Shown here one piece after another: positions 37,011-45,586 of a stretch of DNA of 64,000 nt (the stretch's first letter is position 1; each line of letters starts with the position of its first letter). This DNA is from Bacillota bacterium (GTDB lineage Bacteria > Bacillota > Clostridia > Acetivibrionales > Acetivibrionaceae). The DNA is taken from contig JAEWSG010000085.1 in NCBI GenBank assembly GCA_023398495.1, forward strand, positions 1 to 64,000. The letters run 5' to 3'. The notes beneath the pieces are model-generated. The model searched no databases. It was not told where the DNA came from and saw nothing but the letters and a program-made list of their open reading frames with translations. The position numbers were made by a program, and so were the translations under genes.

Positions 37011-38414
37011 ATGAATCTTAGACTTACTTTTACTATAATAATTACTAAAATAATGATATTTATTCTTAGAATATTTAAAAGCGGAGGTACGACACTTCCT
37101 GGCAAAATAGCCAGAAAACTTTATCCTGATGTTATTAAAGTTATTGCCCGTGATTTTAAAATAATAATGGTTACTGGCACAAACGGTAAAACAACAACTA
37201 CAAGGATTATAGGTGAAATTCTCAAAGCAAATAGGATGGATTATATCACCAACAAATCGGGTGCAAATCTTTTTGGCGGCATTATCACAACATTTATTGA
37301 TTCCGTCGACCTACACGGCAAAAGAAAGGCTCCAATAGCCCTTATAGAAGTTGACGAAGCCGCTTTTAATGTTGTAGCCGACTATGTAGAACCTGATGTT
37401 CTCGTGGTTACAAACTTTTTTAGAGATCAATTGGACCGTTATGGTGAATTGTATTCTACATTAAACAGTGTGAGATCAGGAATTAAAAAATCAACTAAGA
37501 CCATGCTTGTTTTAAATGCGGACGACTCTTTGTGTGCTTCTTTGGGCAGAGAAACTGATAAACAAGTTACATACTACGGCTTTGACACGAATGCATACCA
37601 GTCAAAAGAAAAGCAAGTCAACTCGGATGCCATGTTCTGTATTTACTGCAAAACCAGATATAACTATGAGAGCCACGTATATGGACATCTTGGCAATTTT
37701 ATGTGCAGCTCGTGTGGCTATCGCCGTCCTGACACAGAGGTTACTTGTGTTAAAGTAGAGGAACTTAACAGTTCTTATTCAAATATACTCTTTTCGGTAA
37801 ATTCCTGCCAAAATACAGACGAAGCCAAAGTATTACAGGCTAAAATCAACCTTCCGGGACTTTACAACATTTATAATGCTTTAGCCGCTGCTGCCTGTGG
37901 AACGGTGTTGGATTTACCTGCCGAAAACCTCGTTGAAGCCTTGGAAAACTTTGAGTGCGGTTTTGGAAGGATGGAGACCATTTCGACAAATGGAAAAAAC
38001 ATAAAGGTAATATTGGTCAAAAACCCAACAGGATTTAATCAGGTTTTAAGTTTTCTGTTAACCGAGGATAAAAATACGCAGATTGCTTTTCTTATAAACG
38101 ATAAACTTGCAGACGGTACAGATATATCCTGGTTGTGGGATGTTGACTTCGAAAAGCTGGAGGAAGCACAGAAAACAATTGATAATTTTTATGTATCTGG
38201 CATAAGAGCTGAGGATATGGCTGTAAGGCTCAAATATGCCGGCATATACAGCAGCAAAATTCATATTGAAAAGAACTACGAGGAACTTCTTGAAAAAGGA
38301 CTTTCAAATACAAAAACCGGGCACAACTTTTATATACTTCCTACTTACACAGCTATGCTCGATATGAGAAAACTTCTCAGGAAAAAATATGGATTAAAGG
38401 AGTTTTGGAAATAG
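37011..38414 (+). CDS. murT: Lipid II isoglutaminyl synthase, MurT subunit
   Basis: 467 residues of the Mur ligase superfamily. The P-loop MVTGTNGKTTTTRIIG is near residue 53. A four-cysteine zinc ribbon is inserted in the central domain (CIYCKTRY and CSSCGYRR). DUF1727-like C-terminal domain. With GatD it amidates the D-glutamate of lipid II using ATP. The gene overlaps or abuts gatD, which completes the complex. Confidence 0.94.
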   Translation: MNLRLTFTIIITKIMIFILRIFKSGGTTLPGKIARKLYPDVIKVIARDFKIIMVTGTNGKTTTTRIIGEILKANRMDYITNKSGANLFGGIITTFIDSVDLHGKRKAPIALIEVDEAAFNVVADYVEPDVLVVTNFFRDQLDRYGELYSTLNSVRSGIKKSTKTMLVLNADDSLCASLGRETDKQVTYYGFDTNAYQSKEKQVNSDAMFCIYCKTRYNYESHVYGHLGNFMCSSCGYRRPDTEVTCVKVEELNSSYSNILFSVNSCQNTDEAKVLQAKINLPGLYNIYNALAAAACGTVLDLPAENLVEALENFECGFGRMETISTNGKNIKVILVKNPTGFNQVLSFLLTEDKNTQIAFLINDKLADGTDISWLWDVDFEKLEEAQKTIDNFYVSGIRAEDMAVRLKYAGIYSSKIHIEKNYEELLEKGLSNTKTGHNFYILPTYTAMLDMRKLLRKKYGLKEFWK

Positions 38415-38416
38415 TT

Positions 38417-39163
38417 ATGTACGAGTTAAATATATGCCATCTATACCCTGATTTATTGAATCTCTATGGAGACAGAGGAAATATTATAGCACTTAAAAGA
38501 CGTTTGAAATGGAGAGGTATTGGTGTTTCCGTTTCGGATATCAGCATGGGTGATGAATTTAATGCTGAAAACTATGATATAATCTTCCTTGGCGGCGGTC
38601 AGGACTATGAGCAGGAAATAATACAGGACGATGTATTAAATCAAAAAGGAAACGAAATAAAAAACGCTATCCAAAATGACAAGGTGTTCCTAGCAATATG
38701 CGGTGGTTATCAACTACTTGGTAATTACTACGAAACCTGGGATGGAAAAGAAATAGAATTCTTAAAGGCTCTTAACTTATGGACTATTGGCGGTAAGGAC
38801 AGAATGATAGGAAACTTCTGTTTTGAATGCGAGTTTCTTACCTCACAAGACTATGACGGCAAAATTGTAGGGTTTGAAAACCACTCAGGAAGAACCTATC
38901 TTGGTTCTGATGTCAAACCCCTCGGTAAAATTGTAAAAGGTTATGGAAATAATGGAGAAGACGGCTTTGAAGGAGCAACCTTTAAAAATGTGTTTTGCTC
39001 CTACTCCCACGGCAGCCTGCTCCCTAAAAACCCTGTTTTTACCGATCACTTGATTACCCTTGCACTCAAACAAAAATATAAGGACTTTGTTTCTCTTCAG
39101 AAGCTGAACGATGAATTTGAAGATCTTGCCCATAATACCATGGTCCAAAGAATTGTTGATTAG
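38417..39163 (+). CDS. gatD: Lipid II isoglutaminyl synthase, glutaminase subunit GatD
   Basis: 248 residues from the ATG at 38417 (a TTG at 38405 is an alternative). Class I glutamine amidotransferase-like fold: FLGGGQDYEQE, nucleophile Cys95 in AICGGYQLLG, and catalytic His in SYSHGSLLPKN. It supplies ammonia to MurT. The start is only 2 bases after the murT stop. Confidence 0.93.
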   Translation: MYELNICHLYPDLLNLYGDRGNIIALKRRLKWRGIGVSVSDISMGDEFNAENYDIIFLGGGQDYEQEIIQDDVLNQKGNEIKNAIQNDKVFLAICGGYQLLGNYYETWDGKEIEFLKALNLWTIGGKDRMIGNFCFECEFLTSQDYDGKIVGFENHSGRTYLGSDVKPLGKIVKGYGNNGEDGFEGATFKNVFCSYSHGSLLPKNPVFTDHLITLALKQKYKDFVSLQKLNDEFEDLAHNTMVQRIVD

Positions 39164-39179
39164 TGACAAATGGGACAAA

Positions 39180-39198
39180 GGGACAGGTACCTTGTCCC
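39180..39198 (+). repeat. REP-like palindrome (family R4), copy 2
   Basis: Exact reverse-complement copy of 31894-31912, placed 17 bases after the gatD stop. Both copies sit right behind genes. Confidence 0.75.
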
Positions 39199-39209
39199 AT
39201 ATTTTATTG

Positions 39210-39378
39210 ATTCTGCGATACTTCGCATCCCAGGATGCATGGGCGAGCAGTTCAGCGTAGCTGAACGACCAGCCTGAGCACCCTCCTCAAAGCGGGCAAG
39301 GGCATTCCCCTTTCCAATCCCCAGTATAGGAATTTACAAAAACTATCGTTCTTATAAATTCCTATGCTCCAAGCAATT
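39210..39378 (+). repeat. Stem-loop-rich dispersed repeat (family R3), copy A
   Basis: The core 39273-39375 aligns with 47210-47310 (CCTGAGCACCCTCCT start, CCCCTTTCC middle, TATAAATTCCTAT end). Left of the core is a GTTCAGC/GCTGAAC hairpin. No coding sequence seen. The stretch 39379-39520 holds no recognisable gene. Confidence 0.72.
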
Positions 39379-39520
39379 CCGTCATTTGACGCTAAAACAA
39401 CTTTTTCAACAACAAATTCTAAAATTTGGGCGACTACTTGGTTCTGTGCCTTTTTGAACTGTCAAAGCAATCTAGCAATAACGGGGGCATATTATTTAAG
39501 TGAAGAAAAGTATGGAAGTA

Positions 39521-39569
39521 AAAAGGGGCGTCGCCTACGATTCTAATCGATAGTGCAACAGCCCCTTTT
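39521..39569 (-). terminator. Terminator of the xylanase gene
   Basis: AAAAGGGGC/GCCCCTTTT stem (39521-39529 with 39561-39569) around a 31-nt loop, about 22 bases after the xylanase stop. GGGGCTGTTGCAC in the minus-strand arm also resembles some insertion-sequence ends, so this may be a recruited IS remnant. Confidence 0.6.
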
Positions 39570-39591
39570 ATTATATGCGGTCAATCAATTT

Positions 39592-42500
39592 TTATTTATT
39601 GTAGTCAGCAGATACTCTGTTAAAGTGTTTTCCTACGAGTACTATATCTTCCATATTAACTGCACCGTCTTTGTTAAGATCGCTTTCATCTTTGTATCTT
39701 GTGTCACCCTTCACTGTGTTGAAGGACTTACAGATATATACAATGTCAGCCATATTTATAGCATTGTCCTGAACACCGTTTATCGCAACATCTCCAACCC
39801 ACATCATTACAGGTGAACTTTCAGTTGAAACTTCTGTATTACCTGTAACCGCAACATCTTTTATTTCTCTTGCCAGATAGTTTGCCTTCGTAATCTTCAA
39901 AGTATAACCATCTGCATTTTCAGGTACTCCGGTTATTTCAAAATAACCGTTATCAGATATAGCTTTTAGATCTGTTCCTACTATTTCAACTACAAAACCC
40001 GATTCTATTTCTGTACCTTTTTCATCCTGATATTCAAAATCGGATTGGATATATCCGGAAACCTTATATGCTGTACTACTACTTACAAACTTCAGCAAAC
40101 CAAACGCTTCGGTATTTTTCCATCCATCTCCGGTTGCATCACACCAGTTTGACATTCCGTCTCTTACCCCATCAGCATTAGAATCATCATTTACCTGTAA
40201 ATCAAATCCCATAATATGATCAACACTACCATTAATTGTTGCAAATGGGATAGCAGCTTCTACAAGATATCCTATAGCAGTTTCTCCATCATAAACAGCT
40301 TTTGTAACTGTTTGGAATTTATCCGTAATGGCGTTTCCACCAAAGGATTGTTCGTTCTTGTAATTAACTCTGTACTGAGCATCATCGCCTTCATACGCAG
40401 TAGTCCTACCGTTGTTTTCATCAACAAAGAACTCCATGGAATCGTTTTCCCAAGGATTCGCACCTGTAGCACATAATGTTTTATCTGCTACTTTGGCAAG
40501 AACATAAAGGTAATCTTCATCCCACATTGTTTTAACAGTAGCTTTAGAAGGCTCTGTTCCTTGTGTAACAATATCTGTTGAAATTTCATTTGCACTTTCC
40601 CATGCAGTATCAATTTCGCCGTCAATCACAGGTGTTCCCTTAATTGCCTCAACATATTTCGGGCTTATCATCCCCAATACTCCATACCCGGAAGTGCTGT
40701 TGTCCTGATTATTCTTTATGTCATTCCAGCTCACAAGTTCAGCTGTTTCACCTTCACCAAAGTTTAACCTTACATCAAAACCAAGTTTACTAGAAGGAGT
40801 ATTTGTGAAAGGAATACAAACTTCAAATACATATCCGCCTTCTACCTCTTCCACCTTTGCAGTTGCAGAACCTGTAACTGCACCTTTACCTGTAACAGTT
40901 ATGTATTTATCTTCAGCTTCGTTTTTGTCATCTTTGCTGTTATCTTCATCAACAAAGAATTCAACTTTGGAAAGATCACCCTTCGTCGTTAAATAAACGT
41001 AAAGATTATTATCATCCCAGAGTGTTTTAAAACTTCCTCTTGACTGTCCGTCTGAATCCATAACATCCTTATATTTTGCCAAATCCCATACACTATCTTC
41101 CTGACCGTCAACAACAGGTGTTCCTTTAAACACTTTTACATTCTTAACCAGTACTGGTAGTTTTGTAGCGTCAACCATTCCCCAGTATGCGTATTTAGCT
41201 TTACCATGCTTGTCAAAAAGTAGAGGTACATCAGTTCTTCCTTCATCTGTTGTATAATTGAGCCATGACATATCATCTTTTAAGCCCCAGAAAGTAAGAC
41301 CCTTGATCTTGTCTGGATACTCCTGATCAAGTTTTTTCAACATTTCTGCAAGTTCATAATGTTTGTACCCTTGATTTATCAATTGCTCTTCAGATATAGG
41401 AGCATCCGCTGAAAAAAAGCTGCCATATACAGTCATATCCAATTCTGTAATTTCTACTTCCAAACCTAAATCGAGGTAACCTTTCAGTGACTCTCTGATT
41501 CCTTCAACCGAACCAAAACCAACACCCACATGACACTGATAACCTACTCCAACTATTTTTGTGTTTTCCTTCAGCTCCTTCACGAGCTTAAGAATTGCTT
41601 CTCTTTTAAGAGGACTCTCTTCATTGTTATAATCGTTATAGTAAAGCTTAACTTTATCTTCAAGTCCAGCTTCAACAAGTGCCTCATATGCATATTCAAA
41701 TGCCTTTATAACATAATCGTCACCGATAATCTGTTTCCATTTAGTATCTCTCAATCCATAAGGCTGATTATCTCCGATAGCTTCATTCACAACATCCCAA
41801 ACTTCAACCTTGTCACCATAATGTTTAATTATAGTTTCTATATGCGTTTTCATTCTTTCAAGAAGGACTTCTCTTGTTACAAATTCGCCTTCATCGTCAA
41901 CAAATATCCAATCTGGTACAGCCTGATGCCATAACAGAGTGTGTCCTCTTAAACGCATACCGTTTTCCTGTGCAAACTCAACATATTTATCGCCTTTTTC
42001 AAGCTTAAAGTCACCCTCTTTTGGTTGTAAGGCTAGCGGTTTCATATCATTTTCCGCTGTAATACTGTTAAAATGCTTTTTAATAAGATCTGACTGAAGC
42101 TCATTATCAAACGCAGAAGGCGGTACAGCAACACCAATAGGGAAGTAATCTGCGTAAACATCCTTTAGGGATGGAATATCTTTTTCAATTTCATCTTTAA
42201 CAACAGGTGTTGTAATCAGCACATCATCAATACCGATATCCATCGTTGGATTTGATGATTCAACATATATGAATAATTGCTCAACTTCCCCTGTGTAAGA
42301 AGCTGTATAGGACCCTTTAAGTTCTACCCATGTACGGCTAGGTACAGCACTATCTACAGCTATAGTAGAATAGGCAGGGTCTCCCTCAGAGTCAGAACAA
42401 ACTGATACTCTTATTTCCTGTGGCTTTCCTGTAGTCTGGTAAACCCACATAGATAAATCAATAACCTGACCTTTTGTAACCTTTCCTACAAGATCATATC

Positions 42501-43704
42501 TCGCTCCCTGCCATGTATCTGCTCTTCCTGTAACCAAAAGACTGTTTAAACCGTCATGTGCAGTTGTATCGTTAATTGAAAGAGTTGCATCTTTTCCGGT
42601 TCCCTGAGCAGTCCATCCGTCATAAGACCCTTCAAAACCGGCATCGCATATTACTCCACTTTCCATAATGTTTTGACCGGAAATGACCACGTTATCCACA
42701 TAAAAATCGTAACCAACTTCAGGTGCTTCTATATAGAAAGTAAGCCCCATAGGCACACCTGTATAATTGTAGGTATAATAGCCTTCAAGTCTTGTCCATA
42801 CTCCACTTGGAACTTCTTCATTTTGTTCAATAGTTGTATAGAATTTTCCATCGTATGGATTTTCACTTGAATCATCCCTGGCGTAAGCTGTAAATTTAAA
42901 GTCCTGTGCCTCTCCACTATCCTGGTATACCCAGGCAGATGCATAATAAGTCTGACCTTTAACCATTTTGCCTGCTAGGTCAACAACCGGACCTTCCCAA
43001 TAATTCGCTCTGTCTGCAACCTTCATACTGTAATCTCCACTCATGGAAACCTCAGTACTTGCTGTAATACTAAATGCTCCATTTGTGGTCCATCCTTTTG
43101 TATTGCCTTCCTCGAAATTGCTATTAACAAGAGCGGGACCTGCAACAACAATGTCATCCACATAAAAATCAAAACCCATTGCATCAGCTTCGATAATCAT
43201 TGCTGCAGCTACAGGATTTCCTTCATATTGATATGTATACAGTCCTTCAAGTCTAACCCATTCTTTACTTGGAACTTCCAAGTTCGCAGCAACTTGCGTG
43301 TAAAACTTTGAAGCGTACCGGTCTTCAGTTGAATCATCACAACTGTAGCCAGTCAGTTTGAATCCTTGAGGTTCATCGCTATCATGATATACCCAAGCTG
43401 ACCAGTAATAAGTCTTGCCTTTTTCAAGTTTTCCGGCAAGGTCAACTTGCGGTCCTTCCCATACATTCTGCCTGTCCGACACTTTCAAGCTCTTTGTTCC
43501 ATCGTGTGCAACATCTGACACAACGGTATTTGTTTCCATGAAGTTTTTCCTAACTCCCGTCATTGTTCCGTCTTCAAACCCTTTTGCAAACGGATAAATA
43601 GTTGCTTCCTGCTCAGTTGTAAATGCTGAAACATTGCCAACAATTAGAGCTGAAACCAAAAAAGCGAACACTGTCACTAGTGATATAAATCGCCTAGTTT
43701 GCAT
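39592..43704 (-). CDS. Multimodular GH10 xylanase with X-module and type-II dockerin
   Basis: 1370 residues; AAGGGGG before the ATG; signal peptide 1-27. Three CBM22-type modules (~36-190, 192-345, 350-500) precede the GH10 barrel (~510-848), with acid/base Glu641 in WDVVNEA and nucleophile Glu754 in EITELD. Two CBM9-type modules follow (~853-1012, 1018-1207). The X module (~1212-1300) and a type-II-like dockerin (~1303-1368; degenerate first loop, DLNKDGAVNMEDI second) end the protein. The CBM22-GH10-CBM9 core matches large clostridial and Thermotoga xylanases that usually end in SLH repeats. Here surface attachment would instead pass through a type-II cohesin. Substrate: arabinoxylan or xylan. 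Confidence 0.95.
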   Translation of the reverse strand: MQTRRFISLVTVFAFLVSALIVGNVSAFTTEQEATIYPFAKGFEDGTMTGVRKNFMETNTVVSDVAHDGTKSLKVSDRQNVWEGPQVDLAGKLEKGKTYYWSAWVYHDSDEPQGFKLTGYSCDDSTEDRYASKFYTQVAANLEVPSKEWVRLEGLYTYQYEGNPVAAAMIIEADAMGFDFYVDDIVVAGPALVNSNFEEGNTKGWTTNGAFSITASTEVSMSGDYSMKVADRANYWEGPVVDLAGKMVKGQTYYASAWVYQDSGEAQDFKFTAYARDDSSENPYDGKFYTTIEQNEEVPSGVWTRLEGYYTYNYTGVPMGLTFYIEAPEVGYDFYVDNVVISGQNIMESGVICDAGFEGSYDGWTAQGTGKDATLSINDTTAHDGLNSLLVTGRADTWQGARYDLVGKVTKGQVIDLSMWVYQTTGKPQEIRVSVCSDSEGDPAYSTIAVDSAVPSRTWVELKGSYTASYTGEVEQLFIYVESSNPTMDIGIDDVLITTPVVKDEIEKDIPSLKDVYADYFPIGVAVPPSAFDNELQSDLIKKHFNSITAENDMKPLALQPKEGDFKLEKGDKYVEFAQENGMRLRGHTLLWHQAVPDWIFVDDEGEFVTREVLLERMKTHIETIIKHYGDKVEVWDVVNEAIGDNQPYGLRDTKWKQIIGDDYVIKAFEYAYEALVEAGLEDKVKLYYNDYNNEESPLKREAILKLVKELKENTKIVGVGYQCHVGVGFGSVEGIRESLKGYLDLGLEVEITELDMTVYGSFFSADAPISEEQLINQGYKHYELAEMLKKLDQEYPDKIKGLTFWGLKDDMSWLNYTTDEGRTDVPLLFDKHGKAKYAYWGMVDATKLPVLVKNVKVFKGTPVVDGQEDSVWDLAKYKDVMDSDGQSRGSFKTLWDDNNLYVYLTTKGDLSKVEFFVDEDNSKDDKNEAEDKYITVTGKGAVTGSATAKVEEVEGGYVFEVCIPFTNTPSSKLGFDVRLNFGEGETAELVSWNDIKNNQDNSTSGYGVLGMISPKYVEAIKGTPVIDGEIDTAWESANEISTDIVTQGTEPSKATVKTMWDEDYLYVLAKVADKTLCATGANPWENDSMEFFVDENNGRTTAYEGDDAQYRVNYKNEQSFGGNAITDKFQTVTKAVYDGETAIGYLVEAAIPFATINGSVDHIMGFDLQVNDDSNADGVRDGMSNWCDATGDGWKNTEAFGLLKFVSSSTAYKVSGYIQSDFEYQDEKGTEIESGFVVEIVGTDLKAISDNGYFEITGVPENADGYTLKITKANYLAREIKDVAVTGNTEVSTESSPVMMWVGDVAINGVQDNAINMADIVYICKSFNTVKGDTRYKDESDLNKDGAVNMEDIVLVGKHFNRVSADYNK

Positions 43705-43981
43705 TAAATTACCCCCTTAATTTCTTTTTATTCACCAATATTCCATAATATGCATTAAAGCAGATTTACAGAATATTCGTTTACGATTAAATGAATAGCG
43801 AATACCTATAGTTAATACCAAATTCATATGTTATTGACCACATTGAGATCGAAATAGGATAACTAAATAGAATACTTCGTAGAATTTATGTAGATTTATA
43901 TACTAACTATTATTAAAATTTTATAACTAAATTTGTATTTTCGCAACTGTTAAATTAAAAATGTGGTAATTATAATCCAAA
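43705..43981. other. Intergenic region upstream of the xylanase
   Basis: AT-rich. It should hold the xylanase promoter, but no clear sigma-A hexamer pair is visible. Cellulosomal genes in related species often use sigma-I promoters, which cannot be confirmed by eye here. Confidence 0.35.
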
Positions 43982-44009
43982 AAAGCACCAAGCATATGAT
44001 CGGTGCTTT
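43982..44009 (-). terminator. Terminator of pdxST
   Basis: AAAGCACC/GGTGCTTT hairpin (43982-43989 with 44002-44009) with a T6 tract on the minus strand, just after pdxT. Confidence 0.87.
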
Positions 44010-44021
44010 GCCTGAATTTTG

Positions 44022-44594
44022 TCATATCGGCCGGCTACACATTTCGGCAAATGACCGATGTATTCTTTTGTCCTCACATAATTCCGGGTGAAATGCAAGG
44101 CCAATCTGGTTCTTATACTTTACTGCCACAATGTTTCCATCTACTTTTGACAGTACATCAACTCCATCAGATACAGATTCAATATAAGGAGCACGGATAA
44201 ATTTCATTGGTACCCTGCCAAATCCCTTCATCTCTTCTTCAATATAAAAACTTCCTAATTGCCTTCCATAAGCATTTCTTTTTACCTTTACAGGCAAGGT
44301 CTGAAAATAGGCTTTCTCATCATTACTTACTTTATCAGCCAAAAGAATGAGCCCTGCACACGTTGCCAATACTGGCATTCCGTTACTGATCAGACGCTTA
44401 AGCCCATCAAACATATCTAATTCTTTAAGCAACTTTCCCTGAACTGTACTTTCGCCTCCCGGAAGAATTAATCCATCAAAATCAGCGTCCAAATGAGATT
44501 TTTGGCGAAGTTCCAGACATTCAGCTCCAATGCTCTTTAGCATTTTCTCGTGTTCTATGAATGCTCCCTGCACTGCCAATACTGCTACTTTCAT
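44022..44594 (-). CDS. pdxT: Pyridoxal 5'-phosphate synthase glutaminase subunit PdxT
   Basis: 190 residues. Class I glutamine amidotransferase: oxyanion region LPGGESTVQGKL, nucleophile in LATCAGLILLA, catalytic His/Glu in AFHPELCED. It feeds ammonia to PdxS for vitamin B6 synthesis. The start lies 2 bases after the pdxS stop. Confidence 0.96.
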   Translation of the reverse strand: MKVAVLAVQGAFIEHEKMLKSIGAECLELRQKSHLDADFDGLILPGGESTVQGKLLKELDMFDGLKRLISNGMPVLATCAGLILLADKVSNDEKAYFQTLPVKVKRNAYGRQLGSFYIEEEMKGFGRVPMKFIRAPYIESVSDGVDVLSKVDGNIVAVKYKNQIGLAFHPELCEDKRIHRSFAEMCSRPI

Positions 44595-44596
44595 TC

Positions 44597-45472
44597 CTAC
44601 TTGCCCCTTTCAGCCATAAGAAGCTCTATCTCCTGTTCATTGATACCAACCATAGCTTCACCCAGATCCTCCGAAAGTTCTGCCAGCAATTTATAATCAT
44701 TGTAATTGGTCACTGCTTTCACAATTGCATTGGCTCTTTTTGCAGGGTCTCCCGATTTAAATATACCCGAACCCACAAACACTCCCTCGGCACCGAGCTG
44801 CATCATCAATGCTGCGTCTGCCGGTGTTGCAACTCCACCCGCTGCAAAATTTACAACCGGTAGTCTTCCGTTTTCATAAACATATAAAACCAGATCATAG
44901 GGAACCTGTAATTCTTTTGCCTCATTAAAAAGCTCATCTTCACGCATGGAAACAATTCTTGAAATCTGGCGATTCATCATTCTCATATGCCTGACTGCCT
45001 GAACTATATCTCCAGTTCCCGGTTCACCCTTTGTCCTTATCATGGAAGCACCCTCATTTATTCGTCTTAAGGCTTCTCCTAAATCCTTCGCACCACATAC
45101 GAAAGGTACCTTGAATTTTGTTTTATCTATATGGTAAACATCATCTGCAGGCGATAACACTTCACTTTCATCTATATAGTCTATCTCTATAGCTTCTAAA
45201 ATCTGAGCCTCCGTAAAATGGCCAATACGGCATTTTGCCATGACCGGAATTGACACCGCCTGCTGAATTCCTTTAATCATCATTGGATCACTCATTCTAG
45301 ACACTCCACCCACTGCCCTTATGTCTGCTGGAATTCTTTCAAGTGCCATTACAGCACAGGCTCCTGCCTTTTCTGCAATCACAGCCTGTTCTGGTGTGGT
45401 AACATCCATAATTACTCCGCCTTTTAACATCTGTGCAAGTTCTTTATTTAATTCATATCGTTTTTGATCCAT
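44597..45472 (-). CDS. pdxS: Pyridoxal 5'-phosphate synthase PdxS
   Basis: 291 residues from the ATG at 45472 (GGGGAGA upstream). Highly conserved TIM barrel: GGVIMDVTTPEQAVIAEKAG, ALERIPADIRAVGGVSRMSD and FAAGGVATPADAALMMQLG. It builds PLP from ribose 5-phosphate, glyceraldehyde 3-phosphate and ammonia. It diverges from the MocR-type regulator. Confidence 0.97.
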   Translation of the reverse strand: MDQKRYELNKELAQMLKGGVIMDVTTPEQAVIAEKAGACAVMALERIPADIRAVGGVSRMSDPMMIKGIQQAVSIPVMAKCRIGHFTEAQILEAIEIDYIDESEVLSPADDVYHIDKTKFKVPFVCGAKDLGEALRRINEGASMIRTKGEPGTGDIVQAVRHMRMMNRQISRIVSMREDELFNEAKELQVPYDLVLYVYENGRLPVVNFAAGGVATPADAALMMQLGAEGVFVGSGIFKSGDPAKRANAIVKAVTNYNDYKLLAELSEDLGEAMVGINEQEIELLMAERGK

Positions 45473-45532
45473 TTCTATCTCCCCTTCTTTACAAAATTGA
45501 TTAATAATATTATAATCATATGTGACCATATT

Positions 45533-45566
45533 AAAATATCCATTCCAAACATATTCAGTATGGTCA
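45533..45566. promoter_or_regulatory. Candidate PdxR operator between pdxS and pdxR
   Basis: TGACCATA (45533-45540) and TATGGTCA (45559-45566) form an exact inverted repeat in the 114-bp divergent region, 18 bp apart. A TATAAT-like sequence for pdxS lies beside the left half. Related MocR/PdxR proteins bind repeats in such regions. Confidence 0.6.
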
Positions 45567-45586
45567 GACTAGAGAGGTTTTATTAT

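Noticed and set aside
39364..39546. 60-codon frame ending GSKKGRRLRF between gatD and the xylanase
   Set aside because: No ribosome site, crosses repeat R3 and the terminator arm. Possible transposase scrap (LSEEKYG also near 18730) but too short to name.
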